From: CFX5 sp023384495
Lineage (GTDB): Bacteria > Chloroflexota > Anaerolineae > Caldilineales > Caldilineaceae
Reading direction: 5' to 3'
Assembly (NCBI GenBank): GCA_048499455.1
Contig: JASNZV010000011.1
Location: forward strand, 1 to 64,000
Length of the DNA stretch: 64,000 bases
Part shown: piece after piece, positions 1 to 8,524 of the stretch
How positions within the stretch are numbered: position 1 is the first letter of the stretch
Layout of the letters: each line of letters begins with the position of its first letter
Position numbers and translations under genes: made by a program
The notes under the pieces: generated by a model
The model's input: the letters and a program-made list of their open reading frames with translations, nothing else
Told to the model about the DNA's origin: nothing
The model's database searches: none

Positions 1-13
1 AAACCGCGCTTGC

Positions 14-70
14 TTTGAAAACTGGATTTTGCGAAGAGGTTTGCCCCTTCGAGGAGCGCTGGTTTTCAAA
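14..70. repeat. Imperfect palindrome, TTTGAAAAC family
   Basis: TTTGAAAAC (14-22) pairs with GTTTTCAAA (62-70) around a 39-nt centre. It sits just upstream of the first permease gene. Positions 14-47 match 5909-5942 at 27 of 34 bases. Similar palindromes with GAAAAC/GTTTTC cores lie at 2207, 36183, 40440 and, in a variant, 56239. Confidence 0.6.
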
Positions 71-84
71 CCGAGCTCAGTATA

Positions 85-1014
85 ATGCCTATGACTACTG
101 ACACCCTACCCATGCAACGAAAAGAGCCATCGCTGGCGGAACAATTGCGTCTTCGTCTGCTGCCCGAGGGCTCTGCCAGCGCAACACGCTATCTCGCCCT
201 GCTGCTGATCGTGCTGCTGGCGGCGATTTCGCTCTTCCCGCTCTACTGGTGCCTGATCACCAGCCTCAAGCCGCCGGACGAGGTTGCCACCGTGCCGCCC
301 TCGTTTGTGCTCAGGCGCCCCTCGTTGCAGAACTATGAGGACCTGATACGGGGCACCGGCGTCGCCAATGCGCCAGTGATTCGCTGGTTTTGGAACAGCG
401 TCTTCACTGGCGTGGTCTCGACCATCGGCGTGGTGCTGCTGGCTTCGCTTGCCGGCTACAGCTTTGCCCGCAAACGCTTCCCGTATCGGGATCAGATCTT
501 CTGGCTCATCATCAGCACGATGTTGGTGCCGGGCTGGTCGACCATCATCGCCACCTATGTGCTCACGCTGCGCATGGGCATCCACGACACCTATTGGGCG
601 CTGATCTTGCCCGGGCTGGCGTCGCCCTTTGCGCTTTTCCTCTTTCGCCAGTTTGCCATCACCCTGCCCGAGGAGCTTTTTCAGGCCGCCAAGATCGATG
701 GCGCCAACGAGATCCAACTCTGGTGGCGGATCGCGTTGCCGCTCTGTCGCCCCGTATTGGCGACATTGGCCATCTTCACCTTTGTGGGCCACTGGAACGA
801 CTTTCTCTGGCCGCTTTTGGTGCTCAACAAACAGCACATCTATACCCTGCCTGTTGGCGTTTCCATCATCATGTACCAGATCCAGGGCGCCGGGCCCAGT
901 TACGGCGTTGGCATGGCAGCCGCCGTGCTGATGTCGGTATTGCCGGTCATCGCCTTTTTGCTCGTCCAACGCCAGATGATTGAGGGCATCACCGTGGGCT
1001 CGGTCAAGGGTTAA
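85..1014 (+). CDS. Carbohydrate ABC transporter permease (MalG type)
   Basis: This inner-membrane subunit forms half of the channel of a binding-protein-dependent sugar importer. The 309-residue product has a first membrane helix near residues 38-60 and about five more. A cytoplasmic EAA loop near residues 195-215 (EELFQAAKIDGANEI, then LPLCRP) contacts the ATPase. Length and C-terminus (IEGITVGSVKG) are typical of MalG-like subunits. No clear ribosome site precedes the ATG at 85, and in-frame ATGs at 91 and 112 are alternatives. The binding protein and MalF-like partner are presumably to the left, outside the window. The PhyH gene follows after a palindromic repeat. Family assignment is firm; the substrate is unknown. 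Confidence 0.93.
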   Translation: MPMTTDTLPMQRKEPSLAEQLRLRLLPEGSASATRYLALLLIVLLAAISLFPLYWCLITSLKPPDEVATVPPSFVLRRPSLQNYEDLIRGTGVANAPVIRWFWNSVFTGVVSTIGVVLLASLAGYSFARKRFPYRDQIFWLIISTMLVPGWSTIIATYVLTLRMGIHDTYWALILPGLASPFALFLFRQFAITLPEELFQAAKIDGANEIQLWWRIALPLCRPVLATLAIFTFVGHWNDFLWPLLVLNKQHIYTLPVGVSIIMYQIQGAGPSYGVGMAAAVLMSVLPVIAFLLVQRQMIEGITVGSVKG

Positions 1015-1034
1015 AGCGGCCAGACAGTTGTCAA

Positions 1035-1100
1035 GACCTCCGGGAGGTGACCAGATTCGACTTTCTCGACCAGGCCATGTTTGGTCACCTCCCGGAGGTC
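1035..1100. repeat. Perfect 19-bp inverted repeat
   Basis: GACCTCCGGGAGGTGACCA (1035-1053) is exactly complementary to 1082-1100, with a 28-nt spacer. Each arm is itself nearly palindromic (ACCTCC/GGAGGT), so the element can fold as one long stem or as two small hairpins. It fills the gap between the permease and the PhyH gene and may stop or stabilise the upstream transcript. There is no T-run. Confidence 0.75.
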
Positions 1101-1154
1101 GAGTCTGGTCTATCAATTGAAATTTTGTTGTCGCACAAACAATAGGAATGTCTT

Positions 1155-2039
1155 ATGGATTACGCACACCTGACGAAACCGAAACTCGCCTATCGCTATG
1201 AGTTTGAGCTGGACGAAGTCGAAGAAGCGCAAGCTTGCGTCGAAGCGCACGGGTTTGCCATCCTCAAGCGCGTGCTTCAGCCCGAAATGGTCGAAGCGCT
1301 CAAGGCGTCCGTCATGGAGGTTGTCAACCCCAACAATGACATGGGGCCCGGCCAGAGCCGGACGCACACCTACTTTATCGAACAGTCGCCCGCGCTGTGG
1401 CGTCTGCTCGAGGACGAGACCTTTCTGCGCGTCCAGCGCATCTTTTGCCAGGCCGAAGAGCTGACCATCAACCGCACCGCCGCCATCATCCGCAACCCTG
1501 GCTCCGCCGCATTGGTCTGGCATTCGGACTGGCGCGGCTTCAGCACCGAGCCGCCAAGGACGGCCAACGACGTGCTCAACCGCGGTCTGTGGCCATCGGG
1601 GCTCTGGTTCTATTTGACCGGCTCCTATCCGGCGCACGGTGGGTTGGCCGTCATCGAGGACTCACACGTCCCCGATTGGCCCGGGCCGGAAGGATTTGAG
1701 CTGACGCCCGACAAGTCCTCATTTTACCCCAAAGGGGGCGAGCCCAAGGGCTACACAGGCTTCGACATCCCCGGCCTTGTGCCGCTCTTTACCGACCCTG
1801 GCGACGAAATCATCTTCGCCCACCGCACCTATCATTCCGCCTTTCCCAATCGCACCGACCAAGTGCGTCTCTCGTGTGGCATTGGGCTGCGCGCCCGTAG
1901 CGAACGCATCGACGCGCCGTGGCCGCGCTCGACGCTGGCGCAACAATTTGTCGATGCGCTGCCCGCCCACCTGCAACCGATGGTCGAGAATTATGTGGGC
2001 ATCGACCCACAGTGGCGGCGGGCCGATGCGATGGGCTGA
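1155..2039 (+). CDS. Phytanoyl-CoA dioxygenase (PhyH) family oxygenase
   Basis: This is a predicted Fe(II)/2-oxoglutarate-dependent oxygenase with the double-stranded beta-helix fold; the substrate cannot be read from the sequence. The 294-residue product carries the HxD iron motif in LVWHSDWRGF (His about 123, Asp about 125). A distal histidine and the oxoglutarate-binding arginine region lie in HRTYHSAFPNRTDQVRLS (residues 223-240). The ATG at 1155 has only a weak upstream ribosome site. It follows a sugar permease gene, the same arrangement seen for the PhyH genes at 13.1, 16.0 and 20.5 kb, which suggests these oxygenases act on imported organic substrates. It is cytoplasmic, with no signal peptide. 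Confidence 0.85.
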   Translation: MDYAHLTKPKLAYRYEFELDEVEEAQACVEAHGFAILKRVLQPEMVEALKASVMEVVNPNNDMGPGQSRTHTYFIEQSPALWRLLEDETFLRVQRIFCQAEELTINRTAAIIRNPGSAALVWHSDWRGFSTEPPRTANDVLNRGLWPSGLWFYLTGSYPAHGGLAVIEDSHVPDWPGPEGFELTPDKSSFYPKGGEPKGYTGFDIPGLVPLFTDPGDEIIFAHRTYHSAFPNRTDQVRLSCGIGLRARSERIDAPWPRSTLAQQFVDALPAHLQPMVENYVGIDPQWRRADAMG

Positions 2040-2052
2040 GCACTCATGCAGC

Positions 2053-2133
2053 GCCGTAGCGGCGGTTTCCGGGGGCGCCTGAATGCGCCGTCTTCTGATG
2101 ACGAAACGGCGGTATGGAAACCGCCGCTACGGT
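2053..2133. repeat. 17-bp inverted repeat (CCGTAGCGGCGGTTTCC arms)
   Basis: CCGTAGCGGCGGTTTCC (2054-2070) is complementary to 2116-2132. The 45-nt centre contains further GGCG/CGCC matches. It lies 14 nt after the PhyH stop and looks like a dispersed intergenic palindrome, not a simple terminator, because no T-run follows. Confidence 0.65.
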
Positions 2134-2206
2134 ATTCAGCATGACAAATGTATCTATGCGGAGATCTATGCGGAGCGAAGTCGACCTGCTGCTATACTTC
2201 GCTCTG

Positions 2207-2261
2207 TTCGAAAACGCGAAAATTTCTGTTTAATCAGCCCAATGTCATTCGCGTTTTCAAA
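2207..2261. repeat. Palindrome, GAAAACGCGAA arms
   Basis: GAAAACGCGAA (2210-2220) pairs with TTCGCGTTTTC (2248-2258), and weaker pairing extends outward. It is a second palindrome in the same 270-bp gap, sharing the GAAAAC/GTTTTC core with the elements at 14, 36183 and 40440. Confidence 0.6.
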
Positions 2262-2310
2262 GCAACCGCACTGTAGGTCGGCCTAGAATCATGAAAAGTG
2301 AGTGTGAACC

Positions 2311-3621
2311 ATGCGTGTAGGGACGGCGTGGGAAGAGATAACGCCCGACAAACCGTTGCATCTGCTCGGCCAGATGCACATCCGCTGGGGACAATATACG
2401 CGCGACCCGCTGACGGTCAATGCCGTGGTCTTTGAAGAGGGCGGCCAGCGCGTGGCGCTGCTCTCGGTCGATGTCTGCGTTCTGCCGGGTGACCTCGTGC
2501 GCAGCCTGCAACAGGCCTGCGCCGCCCAGATCGCGCCCGAGCATGTGATCATCGCCGCCACACACACCCATGTGGCGCCCTGCACCACCAGTTTTTTGGT
2601 GGGCGAAGCCGACGAGGGCTTCCTGACCCGGCTGACCGAAGCCGTGGCGCAGAGCGTGGCGCGCGCCGTCGCCGACCTCGAAGAGTGTGAGCTTTTTGCG
2701 GGCGCCGGCTATCTGGAGCAGATGGGCTGGAACCGCCGCGGGATGCGCCGCGACGGCAGTTGCCATATGTATTGGGGCAGCTGGAAAGAAGACTTTGTCG
2801 GCATCGAGGGGCCGCGTGACGGCGAGGTGGGCGCGCTCTTTGCCCGTACACCCAATGGCCGGGTTAAGGTGGTGGTCGCTTCGTTCGCCACCCACCCCAA
2901 CTGTGTGGAAGGGGAAAGCTTCTACAGCGCCGACCTGCCGGGCGAGGTGCGCCGGGTGTTGCGCGGCGCGCTGGGCGCGGAGGTGGGCGTGGTCTATTTC
3001 ACCGGCGCAGCCGCCAATACGGCGCCGTCGATCATGGAGAACAACCCGCACAACGCACAGCCCTGGCGCGGCGAGCAGGGGTTGATCCGCTCGGGCGCAT
3101 ACCTGGGGGGCGAAATCCTAAAGGTGATTGCCGCGGCGGTGACGCCTATGCCGGCGCCGCAGCTACGCCACGAGGCCGTCACGCTGCCCATCCCCATGCG
3201 CCCGTGGGACGCCTGGGCCGACCTCAGCGAGTTCCAGGGGGGGATGCGCGACTTCTTCGAGAACAGCCGGCAAGCCTGGCCGCGGCTGCTCGAAACGGAC
3301 AACCCCGTGGCGACGCCGCTCCATGTGGTGCGGGTGGGTGACGCCGCCATCTGTTGTAACCCCGCTGAACTCTTTGTGGAATTTGGGCTGGCCATGAAGC
3401 AGCAGTCACCGGCGCGGGTCACGCTGATTGCCCAACTGGCCGATGGCTACATCGGCTACGTGCCCACGCCCGAAGCGATCCGCCACGGGGGGTACAGCGC
3501 GCTCTCCGCTGTCCACACCCGGCTGCTTCCCGAAGCCGGCTGGTTGATGGTGGAGCAGACGCGCGCACTGCTGAGCCGAGCCTTTGCCAATCAATTGAAA
3601 GATTTTGCGTCGAAAGGGTAA
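2311..3621 (+). CDS. Neutral/alkaline non-lysosomal ceramidase-like hydrolase
   Basis: The 436-residue product matches the N-terminal catalytic domain of the neutral ceramidase superfamily, zinc amidases. The start (GTAWEEITP) is the characteristic first strand. HTHVAP (about residues 83-88) and SFATHPNCVEG with YSADLPGEVR supply the usual histidine and active-site regions, and YFTGAAANTAPS is another family block. It lacks the C-terminal Ig-like domain of secreted ceramidases and has no signal peptide, so it is probably cytoplasmic. In Chloroflexota and Planctomycetota such shortened members sit in sugar-catabolism clusters, so a ceramide substrate is unproven. It is followed after 4 nt by the DegT gene, so the two are probably co-transcribed. 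Confidence 0.8.
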   Translation: MRVGTAWEEITPDKPLHLLGQMHIRWGQYTRDPLTVNAVVFEEGGQRVALLSVDVCVLPGDLVRSLQQACAAQIAPEHVIIAATHTHVAPCTTSFLVGEADEGFLTRLTEAVAQSVARAVADLEECELFAGAGYLEQMGWNRRGMRRDGSCHMYWGSWKEDFVGIEGPRDGEVGALFARTPNGRVKVVVASFATHPNCVEGESFYSADLPGEVRRVLRGALGAEVGVVYFTGAAANTAPSIMENNPHNAQPWRGEQGLIRSGAYLGGEILKVIAAAVTPMPAPQLRHEAVTLPIPMRPWDAWADLSEFQGGMRDFFENSRQAWPRLLETDNPVATPLHVVRVGDAAICCNPAELFVEFGLAMKQQSPARVTLIAQLADGYIGYVPTPEAIRHGGYSALSAVHTRLLPEAGWLMVEQTRALLSRAFANQLKDFASKG

Positions 3622-3625
3622 CATC

Positions 3626-4891
3626 ATGGCCAATCAACTCGCCATCCTGGGTGGCGACCCGGTGATCCCACCCGGCGCGGTCAAACCGTGGCCGCCGATC
3701 ACGGAAGTCGATGAGGAGTACGTACTCGCGTCGCTGCGCGGCGCCAACCATGCCTTTGGCCCCAATTGCGTCGAGTTCGAGAAGGAATTTGCGGCGTGGA
3801 ACGGCAACCGCTACGCCATCACCACCAACAGCGGCACCGCGGCGCTCCACATGTGCGTGGCCGCCTGCGATTGCAGCGAGGGTGACGAGGTGATCGTCAC
3901 TGCCTATTCGTGGTCTTCGTCGGCCACCTGCATTCTGCATCATAACTGCATTCCCGTCTTTGTCGACATCGATTGGGAGACGATGAACATCGATGTCGAC
4001 CAGATCGAGGCCGCGATCACAGCCAAGACGCGGGCGATCATCGTCGTCCACCTGCACGGGCTGGCGGTGGACATGGATCGTGTGATGGCGATTGCGGCCA
4101 AACACAACCTCAAGGTAATCGAAGACGCCTGCCAGGCCCACGGCGCCCGCTTTAATGGCAAAAAGGTGGGGACGTTGGGCCATTGTGCAGCTTTCAGTTT
4201 CAACCAGAACAAGAATCTCTGTTCGGGTGAGGGCGGCATGTTTGTCACCGACGACGAAGAGATTCTGGCCAAGGCGCGCATGCTCTGGTCGTTTGGCGAA
4301 ACCCGCACGCCCGCCGAGTCACGCGACTACCACGCCTATGCGCTGGGGTGGATGTACCGCAACAACGACCTCACCGCGGCGTTTGGGCGCGCCCAGTTGA
4401 CCCGCCTCGACACCTATCTGGCGTGGCAGCGGCGAAATGCGCAACAGTTGGCCGAGTCGCTGCACGGTGTTCCCAACCTCTTGCTGCCCACTGAACCAGC
4501 CGGCCATGAACACAACTGGTACAACTTTGTCATCCGCTTTGACATGGAGGCGCTTGGCCAAACCCAAGACCCGGCGGCCTGTCGAGACAAACTGGTGCAG
4601 GCGTTGCGCGCCGAAGGGGTGGAGGCCGGCGTCTGGCAGCGTTTCATCCTGCCCCGCATGACCGTCTTTCAGGCAAAGAATGCATACGGCCATGGCGCTC
4701 CGTGGAGCAGCCCCCATGCACAGCCGGTTGACTATTCGCTCGACCAGTATCCGGTGGCCCAGCGACACAGCGACACGCATGCCTGCCTTGTGCAGACCTT
4801 GCGCTATCCCAACGGTTCTGACCTGATCGAGCTGATCGCCGAAGGCATCCGCAAGGTGATGGCGCGGGCCGAAGAATTGGCTGGCGTGTAG
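3626..4891 (+). CDS. DegT/DnrJ/EryC1/StrS-family PLP aminotransferase
   Basis: This is a PLP-dependent sugar aminotransferase of fold type I. The 421-residue protein has the family start with acceptor-loop GPNCVEFEKEFAAWNG, the cofactor stretch TNSGTAALHM, the EDACQAHGARF aspartate block and the Schiff-base lysine in FNQNKNLCSGEGG (Lys about 196). A longer form starting at 3605 would overlap the upstream gene; the ATG at 3626 is chosen because GAAAGGG lies at ordinary spacing before it. Its place between a ceramidase-like hydrolase and a GntR regulator points to catabolism of an amino or keto sugar, or to a dehydratase-like role, not cell-wall synthesis. The substrate is unknown. Confidence 0.88.
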   Translation: MANQLAILGGDPVIPPGAVKPWPPITEVDEEYVLASLRGANHAFGPNCVEFEKEFAAWNGNRYAITTNSGTAALHMCVAACDCSEGDEVIVTAYSWSSSATCILHHNCIPVFVDIDWETMNIDVDQIEAAITAKTRAIIVVHLHGLAVDMDRVMAIAAKHNLKVIEDACQAHGARFNGKKVGTLGHCAAFSFNQNKNLCSGEGGMFVTDDEEILAKARMLWSFGETRTPAESRDYHAYALGWMYRNNDLTAAFGRAQLTRLDTYLAWQRRNAQQLAESLHGVPNLLLPTEPAGHEHNWYNFVIRFDMEALGQTQDPAACRDKLVQALRAEGVEAGVWQRFILPRMTVFQAKNAYGHGAPWSSPHAQPVDYSLDQYPVAQRHSDTHACLVQTLRYPNGSDLIELIAEGIRKVMARAEELAGV

Positions 4892-4903
4892 CGTATCGTT
4901 GCT

Positions 4904-5620
4904 CTACACGGTCAATAGCCTGCGGGCGTAGGCGATATGTTGGCGCATCGCGTTGTGTGCGCGCTCGGGATCTCGGTCTGCGATTGCGTTGTAGATGACG
5001 CGGTGCCCACGAACAGCTTCCAACAACTGCCCCTGATCCTTTTCCGCCTGCACTTGCAGCCAGGTGCGCATGGCGCCCTGTAACCCTGTCACGATGGCAA
5101 TCAGCAGCGGGTTGTGTGTGGCGGTAGCTAGCGCCTCATGAAAGTCGGCGTCTGCCCGGATATTGAATAGGAGATCATCAGGATTGTTGGCCGCCTCAAT
5201 TTGCTCGACCAATACTTTGAGTCTCGTCAGATCGTCAACAGTCGCTCGTCGTGCGGCCAGCGCGGCGATGCCAGGTTCGTGGATCTCACGTAGGTCTAGC
5301 AAATCTTCGTGTGTACAGTTTCCCAGGGCGACATAGCGTTCAATCGACTGGCCCAACACATTCCCAGGCACACGGGTAATATAGGTGCCACTTCCCAACC
5401 GGCTCTGCACCAGTCCTCTGTGTTGTAACAGTGAGATGGCCTGGCGGATCGAACCCCGATTGACGCCAAACATGCTCGCCAGTTCTCGCTCCGAGGGCAA
5501 TTGTTCTCCTTCCTGAAGCTGCTTATCGGCGATCATCTCTTCAATATAGTCGGCTACCTGCTCATGGATATGTTGCCGTTTGATCTGAAAAGAAGCAAAA
5601 GGGTTATTGCTGTACGTCAT
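4904..5620 (-). CDS. GntR/FadR-family transcriptional regulator
   Basis: The 238-residue protein has an N-terminal winged helix-turn-helix of GntR type (about residues 12-75; LPSERELASMFGVNRGSIRQ followed by LLQHRGLVQSRLGSGTYI). A C-terminal all-helical FCD ligand-binding domain spans about residues 95-235. FCD domains bind small organic acids, often through a metal held by Asp/His residues; DADFHEALA and AMRQHIAYARR fit that pattern. It is transcribed away from the GH4 gene, and the shared gap carries a strong promoter overlapped by ATTGGT/ACCAAT half-sites, so it probably represses the catabolic operon and possibly itself. The effector is unknown. Confidence 0.92.
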   Translation of the reverse strand: MTYSNNPFASFQIKRQHIHEQVADYIEEMIADKQLQEGEQLPSERELASMFGVNRGSIRQAISLLQHRGLVQSRLGSGTYITRVPGNVLGQSIERYVALGNCTHEDLLDLREIHEPGIAALAARRATVDDLTRLKVLVEQIEAANNPDDLLFNIRADADFHEALATATHNPLLIAIVTGLQGAMRTWLQVQAEKDQGQLLEAVRGHRVIYNAIADRDPERAHNAMRQHIAYARRLLTV

Positions 5621-5680
5621 GATTTGAATTGGTTCCTCGGCAACGCCTTCGGGTTCGTCAATTAAAAACTCTTCGCTCTT

Positions 5681-5726
5681 GCTGGATTGGCAAATCCCGT
5701 GTGACAGTGGGACTTGGCAATCCAGC
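5681..5726. repeat. Inverted repeat in the regulator leader
   Basis: GCTGGATTG (5681-5689) pairs with CAATCCAGC (5718-5726), with a few extra pairs inside. It lies 60 bp upstream of the GntR start codon, within the likely 5' leader of the regulator. Confidence 0.55.
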
Positions 5727-5807
5727 CGGAGTAGGTCGGGAAGTTGATTTTACACCAATTCCTAGCGAATCGGTATGAATAGATGAGCAATTAATGATTA
5801 TTGCCAG

Positions 5808-5852
5808 TTGACAAAGGTCGATTGGTTGGGTTATACTACTGTCTAGACCAAT
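5808..5852 (+). promoter_or_regulatory. Sigma-70-type promoter with overlapping operator half-sites
   Basis: TTGACA (5808-5813) and TATACT (5832-5837) are separated by 18 bp, reading toward the GH4 gene. ATTGGT (5821-5826) inside the spacer and ACCAAT (5847-5852) at the predicted start form an inverted repeat. The sequence TTGGTCTAGAC (complement of 5841-5851) recurs as TTGGTCTGCTC at 5947 and TTGGTCTGGAC at 6026. This is a plausible GntR operator array; binding is inferred. Confidence 0.6.
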
Positions 5853-6100
5853 TTTTTACAACGACAAAAGAGATTTGTCAAACATTTCGCCATATATACT
5901 GCGGTTGTTTTGAAAATCGGAGTTTGCGAAGCAGCGTGCCCCCTGATTGGTCTGCTCCCCCTTCCGTTACTTATGACAGCCTGGTAAACGTTGTTGGCGA
6001 GCTTGTGTTTGTTTTTTTACCTGGATTGGTCTGGACACTCGACAACTATACCAATAAAGTAGGACTGTCTCGACTGGCGTGAGTCTCAGAGGAATCCTCA

Positions 6101-7402
6101 ATGACCAAGATCACACTCATTGGCGCCGGCAGTGCCATATTTGGCAAGGGCTTCATCACCGACATCCTGACCCGCCCGGCCCTGGCCGGCGCCACATTGA
6201 GTCTGATGGATATCAACCCGGACAATCTTGCCATTGCCGAGGCATTGGCGAAAAAGATCGCTGCCCAGGTGGACGCACCCGCCCGCATCGAAGCGACGGT
6301 CGACCGCCGCCGGGCGCTTGACGGGGCTGACTACGTTGTCTGTGTGATCGAGGCGCCCGGCGGCATCGAGGCCAACAAGATCGAACGGCGCATCTCCGAA
6401 AAGTATGGGGTAGATCAGGCCATTGGCTGCACCACCGGGCCCGGCGGTGTCTTCCGAACCTTGCGTTACATGCCACCGATGCTTGAGATCTGCCGGGACA
6501 TGGAGGCTTTATGTCCTGATGCGCTGCTCTTGCACTATGCCAACCCCACGACCATGGTGCCCTGGGCGCTCAACATTGCCTCCTCGATCAAGAGCATTGG
6601 CATGTGCCACAGTGTCCAGCATACGGCCATGACCCTGGCTCGCTACCTTGGCGCCCCCTATCAAGAGACCGGACATTGGGTGGCTGGGGTGAATCATCAG
6701 GCCTGGTTCCTACGCTTTGAATGGCAGGGCAAGGATGCCTACCCGCTGTTACTCGAAAAGATGGCCGAGCCAGAAATCTACCAACAAGATAGGGTGCGTT
6801 GGGAGATGATGCGCTACTTCGGCTATTTCCTGACCGAATCCAGCTATCATAACTCCGAATATGTCCCGTACTTTCGCAAAAATCCCGCCTTGATCGAGCG
6901 CTTTGCACCAAAAGTTGGCGGCATGCAGGACCACCAGTCCAAGTATCAACGGCGGGGACAAGAACTGCGCGAGGCGCAACGCCAGGAAGCGTTTGGCGCT
7001 GGAGCCGTCGAACTCAAGACCAGCGACGAATACGCAGTGGGCATCATCCACGCCATGGAGACCAACATCCCCTATCGCTTCAACGGCAATGTGATCAATA
7101 CCGGGCTGATCACCAACCTACCACCGGGCTGCTGTGTGGAAGTCCCCTGTATGGTGGATAACATGGGGGTTCATCCCTGCTATATCGGTGATCTGCCCCC
7201 GCAGTGCGCCGCGCTCAATCGCTCGCGCATTGCCGGCGACGAGTTGGCCGTAAAAGCTGCCTTGGAACTGGACCGAAAAGCCGCTGAGCAAGCGGTAGCC
7301 TTGGACCCACTCACGGCAGCCATCTGTACACTAGACCAGATTCACGATATGGTGGACGAACTCTTTGATGCCCTGTCTGAGTATCTGCCCCAGTTCAATT
7401 GA
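6101..7402 (+). CDS. Glycoside hydrolase family 4 (alpha-galactosidase/glucuronidase type)
   Basis: GH4 enzymes cleave glycosides by an NAD-dependent oxidation/elimination mechanism needing a divalent metal. The 433-residue protein opens with the Rossmann stretch ITLIGAGSAIFGKGF (residues 4-18). It carries CTTGPGGVFRTLRYMP, the HYANPTTMVPW block, the metal cysteine-histidine pair in GMCHSVQHT (Cys about 169) and GVNHQAWF (Asn/His about 197-198). These blocks resemble MelA-type alpha-glycosidases more than 6-phospho-glucosidases. GGAA before the ATG at 6101 supports the start. It is the first gene after the regulated promoter, so it probably releases the sugar or cyclitol that the next genes degrade. 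Confidence 0.92.
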   Translation: MTKITLIGAGSAIFGKGFITDILTRPALAGATLSLMDINPDNLAIAEALAKKIAAQVDAPARIEATVDRRRALDGADYVVCVIEAPGGIEANKIERRISEKYGVDQAIGCTTGPGGVFRTLRYMPPMLEICRDMEALCPDALLLHYANPTTMVPWALNIASSIKSIGMCHSVQHTAMTLARYLGAPYQETGHWVAGVNHQAWFLRFEWQGKDAYPLLLEKMAEPEIYQQDRVRWEMMRYFGYFLTESSYHNSEYVPYFRKNPALIERFAPKVGGMQDHQSKYQRRGQELREAQRQEAFGAGAVELKTSDEYAVGIIHAMETNIPYRFNGNVINTGLITNLPPGCCVEVPCMVDNMGVHPCYIGDLPPQCAALNRSRIAGDELAVKAALELDRKAAEQAVALDPLTAAICTLDQIHDMVDELFDALSEYLPQFN

Positions 7403-7522
7403 GCCTGTCAGGCACGACTTGGACTCCATTCAAGCCATGGCCGGCATTGTGCCACATACCAGACAGATGTCACTGGCAACAACGACTCATTTTCAACAGC
7501 GCCAAGTCTAGAAGAAGCGATC

Positions 7523-8524
7523 ATGCCGCAAAAGCTCAATGTCTTATTTCTACCCCACGCCCTCCAGCCCAAAGAGTTATTCACACCCTGGGGGGAAGAT
7601 GTTGTGGCGGCCATTGGGAACCGCCATCATCTTCGCATCTATGATTTTGCGCAGCCACCGGCAGATCAGTTCAATGGTGTCGATGTGGTGATCGACCACG
7701 GCGGTTCGCACCGCAGCCACGAGCTGGCCGACGCGGCGGCCGGCAAGATCAAGCTCTGGCAGATCCTTGGCACCGGCGTCGATCACTTTCCCCTCGACTA
7801 CTGGTGCGCCAAGGGCATTCCCGTTGCCAATACACCCGGCCCCTTTAGCGCGGTCTCACTCGCCGAGTGCGCCATGATGTTCATTCTTATGCTGACTCGG
7901 CAATACCCGCTCGCCAGAGCCAACCTGGAACAAGGGATCCTCTATGGCCCGCTGGGCCGGGAACTGGTGGGACTGCGTCTGGGCATCATTGGTTTTGGCG
8001 CCAGTGGCCAGGCTCTGGCGCTGCGGGCGGCAGCGTTTGGCATGAAAATTGCCGCTATCGACATCCGCGAGGTGAGTGAGGCGGAGATGGAAGAGTTTCG
8101 GCTAGAGTTCGTCGGCAAGCCTGCCGATCTCGATGATGTGATTGCCACATCCGATGTCGTCTCTCTCCACCTGCATCTGACCAAAGAGACCTATCACCTC
8201 ATTGATCACCGACGACTGGCGCTGATGAAACCAACCGCCTTTCTGATCAACGTGGCCCGTGGCGCACTGGTCGATGAAGCAGCGTTGGTACAGGCGCTGG
8301 TCGAGGGCAAGATCGGTGGGGCTGGGATCGATGCGTATAGCGAGGAGCCGCCCGCTCTCCGGTCCCCCCTGTTTCATATGCCCAATGTGATCACCACCCC
8401 GCACATTGCCGGCGTCACCGACGGCACTTCACGCAAGCGCGCCCAGGCGTGTGCGGAAAATGTGGATCGCATCGCCGCCGGTCTTGAGCCACTCTATTTA
8501 GTGCCTATCCGAATCACTCTGTGA
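7523..8524 (+). CDS. D-isomer-specific 2-hydroxyacid dehydrogenase
   Basis: This NAD(P)-dependent reductase or dehydrogenase acts on 2-keto/2-hydroxy acids. The 333-residue protein has the nucleotide-binding GFGASGQALALRAAAFG near residue 155. The catalytic triad is Arg about 246 in NVARGALVDE, Glu about 274 in SEEPPA and His 294 in TPHIAGVTDG. PGPFSAVSLAECAM is the usual substrate-side helix start. A 120-bp gap separates it from the GH4 gene on the same strand. With the following aldolase and SDR it could handle keto-acid intermediates. The last codons form one arm of an 11-bp inverted repeat that continues past the stop. Confidence 0.92.
   Translation: MPQKLNVLFLPHALQPKELFTPWGEDVVAAIGNRHHLRIYDFAQPPADQFNGVDVVIDHGGSHRSHELADAAAGKIKLWQILGTGVDHFPLDYWCAKGIPVANTPGPFSAVSLAECAMMFILMLTRQYPLARANLEQGILYGPLGRELVGLRLGIIGFGASGQALALRAAAFGMKIAAIDIREVSEAEMEEFRLEFVGKPADLDDVIATSDVVSLHLHLTKETYHLIDHRRLALMKPTAFLINVARGALVDEAALVQALVEGKIGGAGIDAYSEEPPALRSPLFHMPNVITTPHIAGVTDGTSRKRAQACAENVDRIAAGLEPLYLVPIRITL

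Larger units (their letters stand above)
5621..6100. other. Divergent intergenic region
   Basis: This 480-bp gap separates the GntR regulator from the GH4 operon. It holds a hairpin (5681-5726), a consensus promoter (5808-5837), repeated TTGGTCT half-sites and a 34-nt copy (5909-5942) of the sequence at 14-47. A 93-codon reading frame at 5801-6082 overlaps the promoter and has no recognisable product, so it is not called. Confidence 0.6.

Noticed and set aside
106..1116. Long complement-strand open frame (336 codons) opposite the permease
   Set aside because: It is a mirror of the permease gene with low-complexity basic composition and no family features.
3605..3625. Longer start for the DegT gene
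   Set aside because: It overlaps the preceding gene and lacks a ribosome site, while ATG 3626 has one.
5801..6082. 93-codon open frame in the regulator/GH4 gap
   Set aside because: It starts inside the TTGACA promoter region, covers the operator words and has no recognisable protein features or ribosome site.
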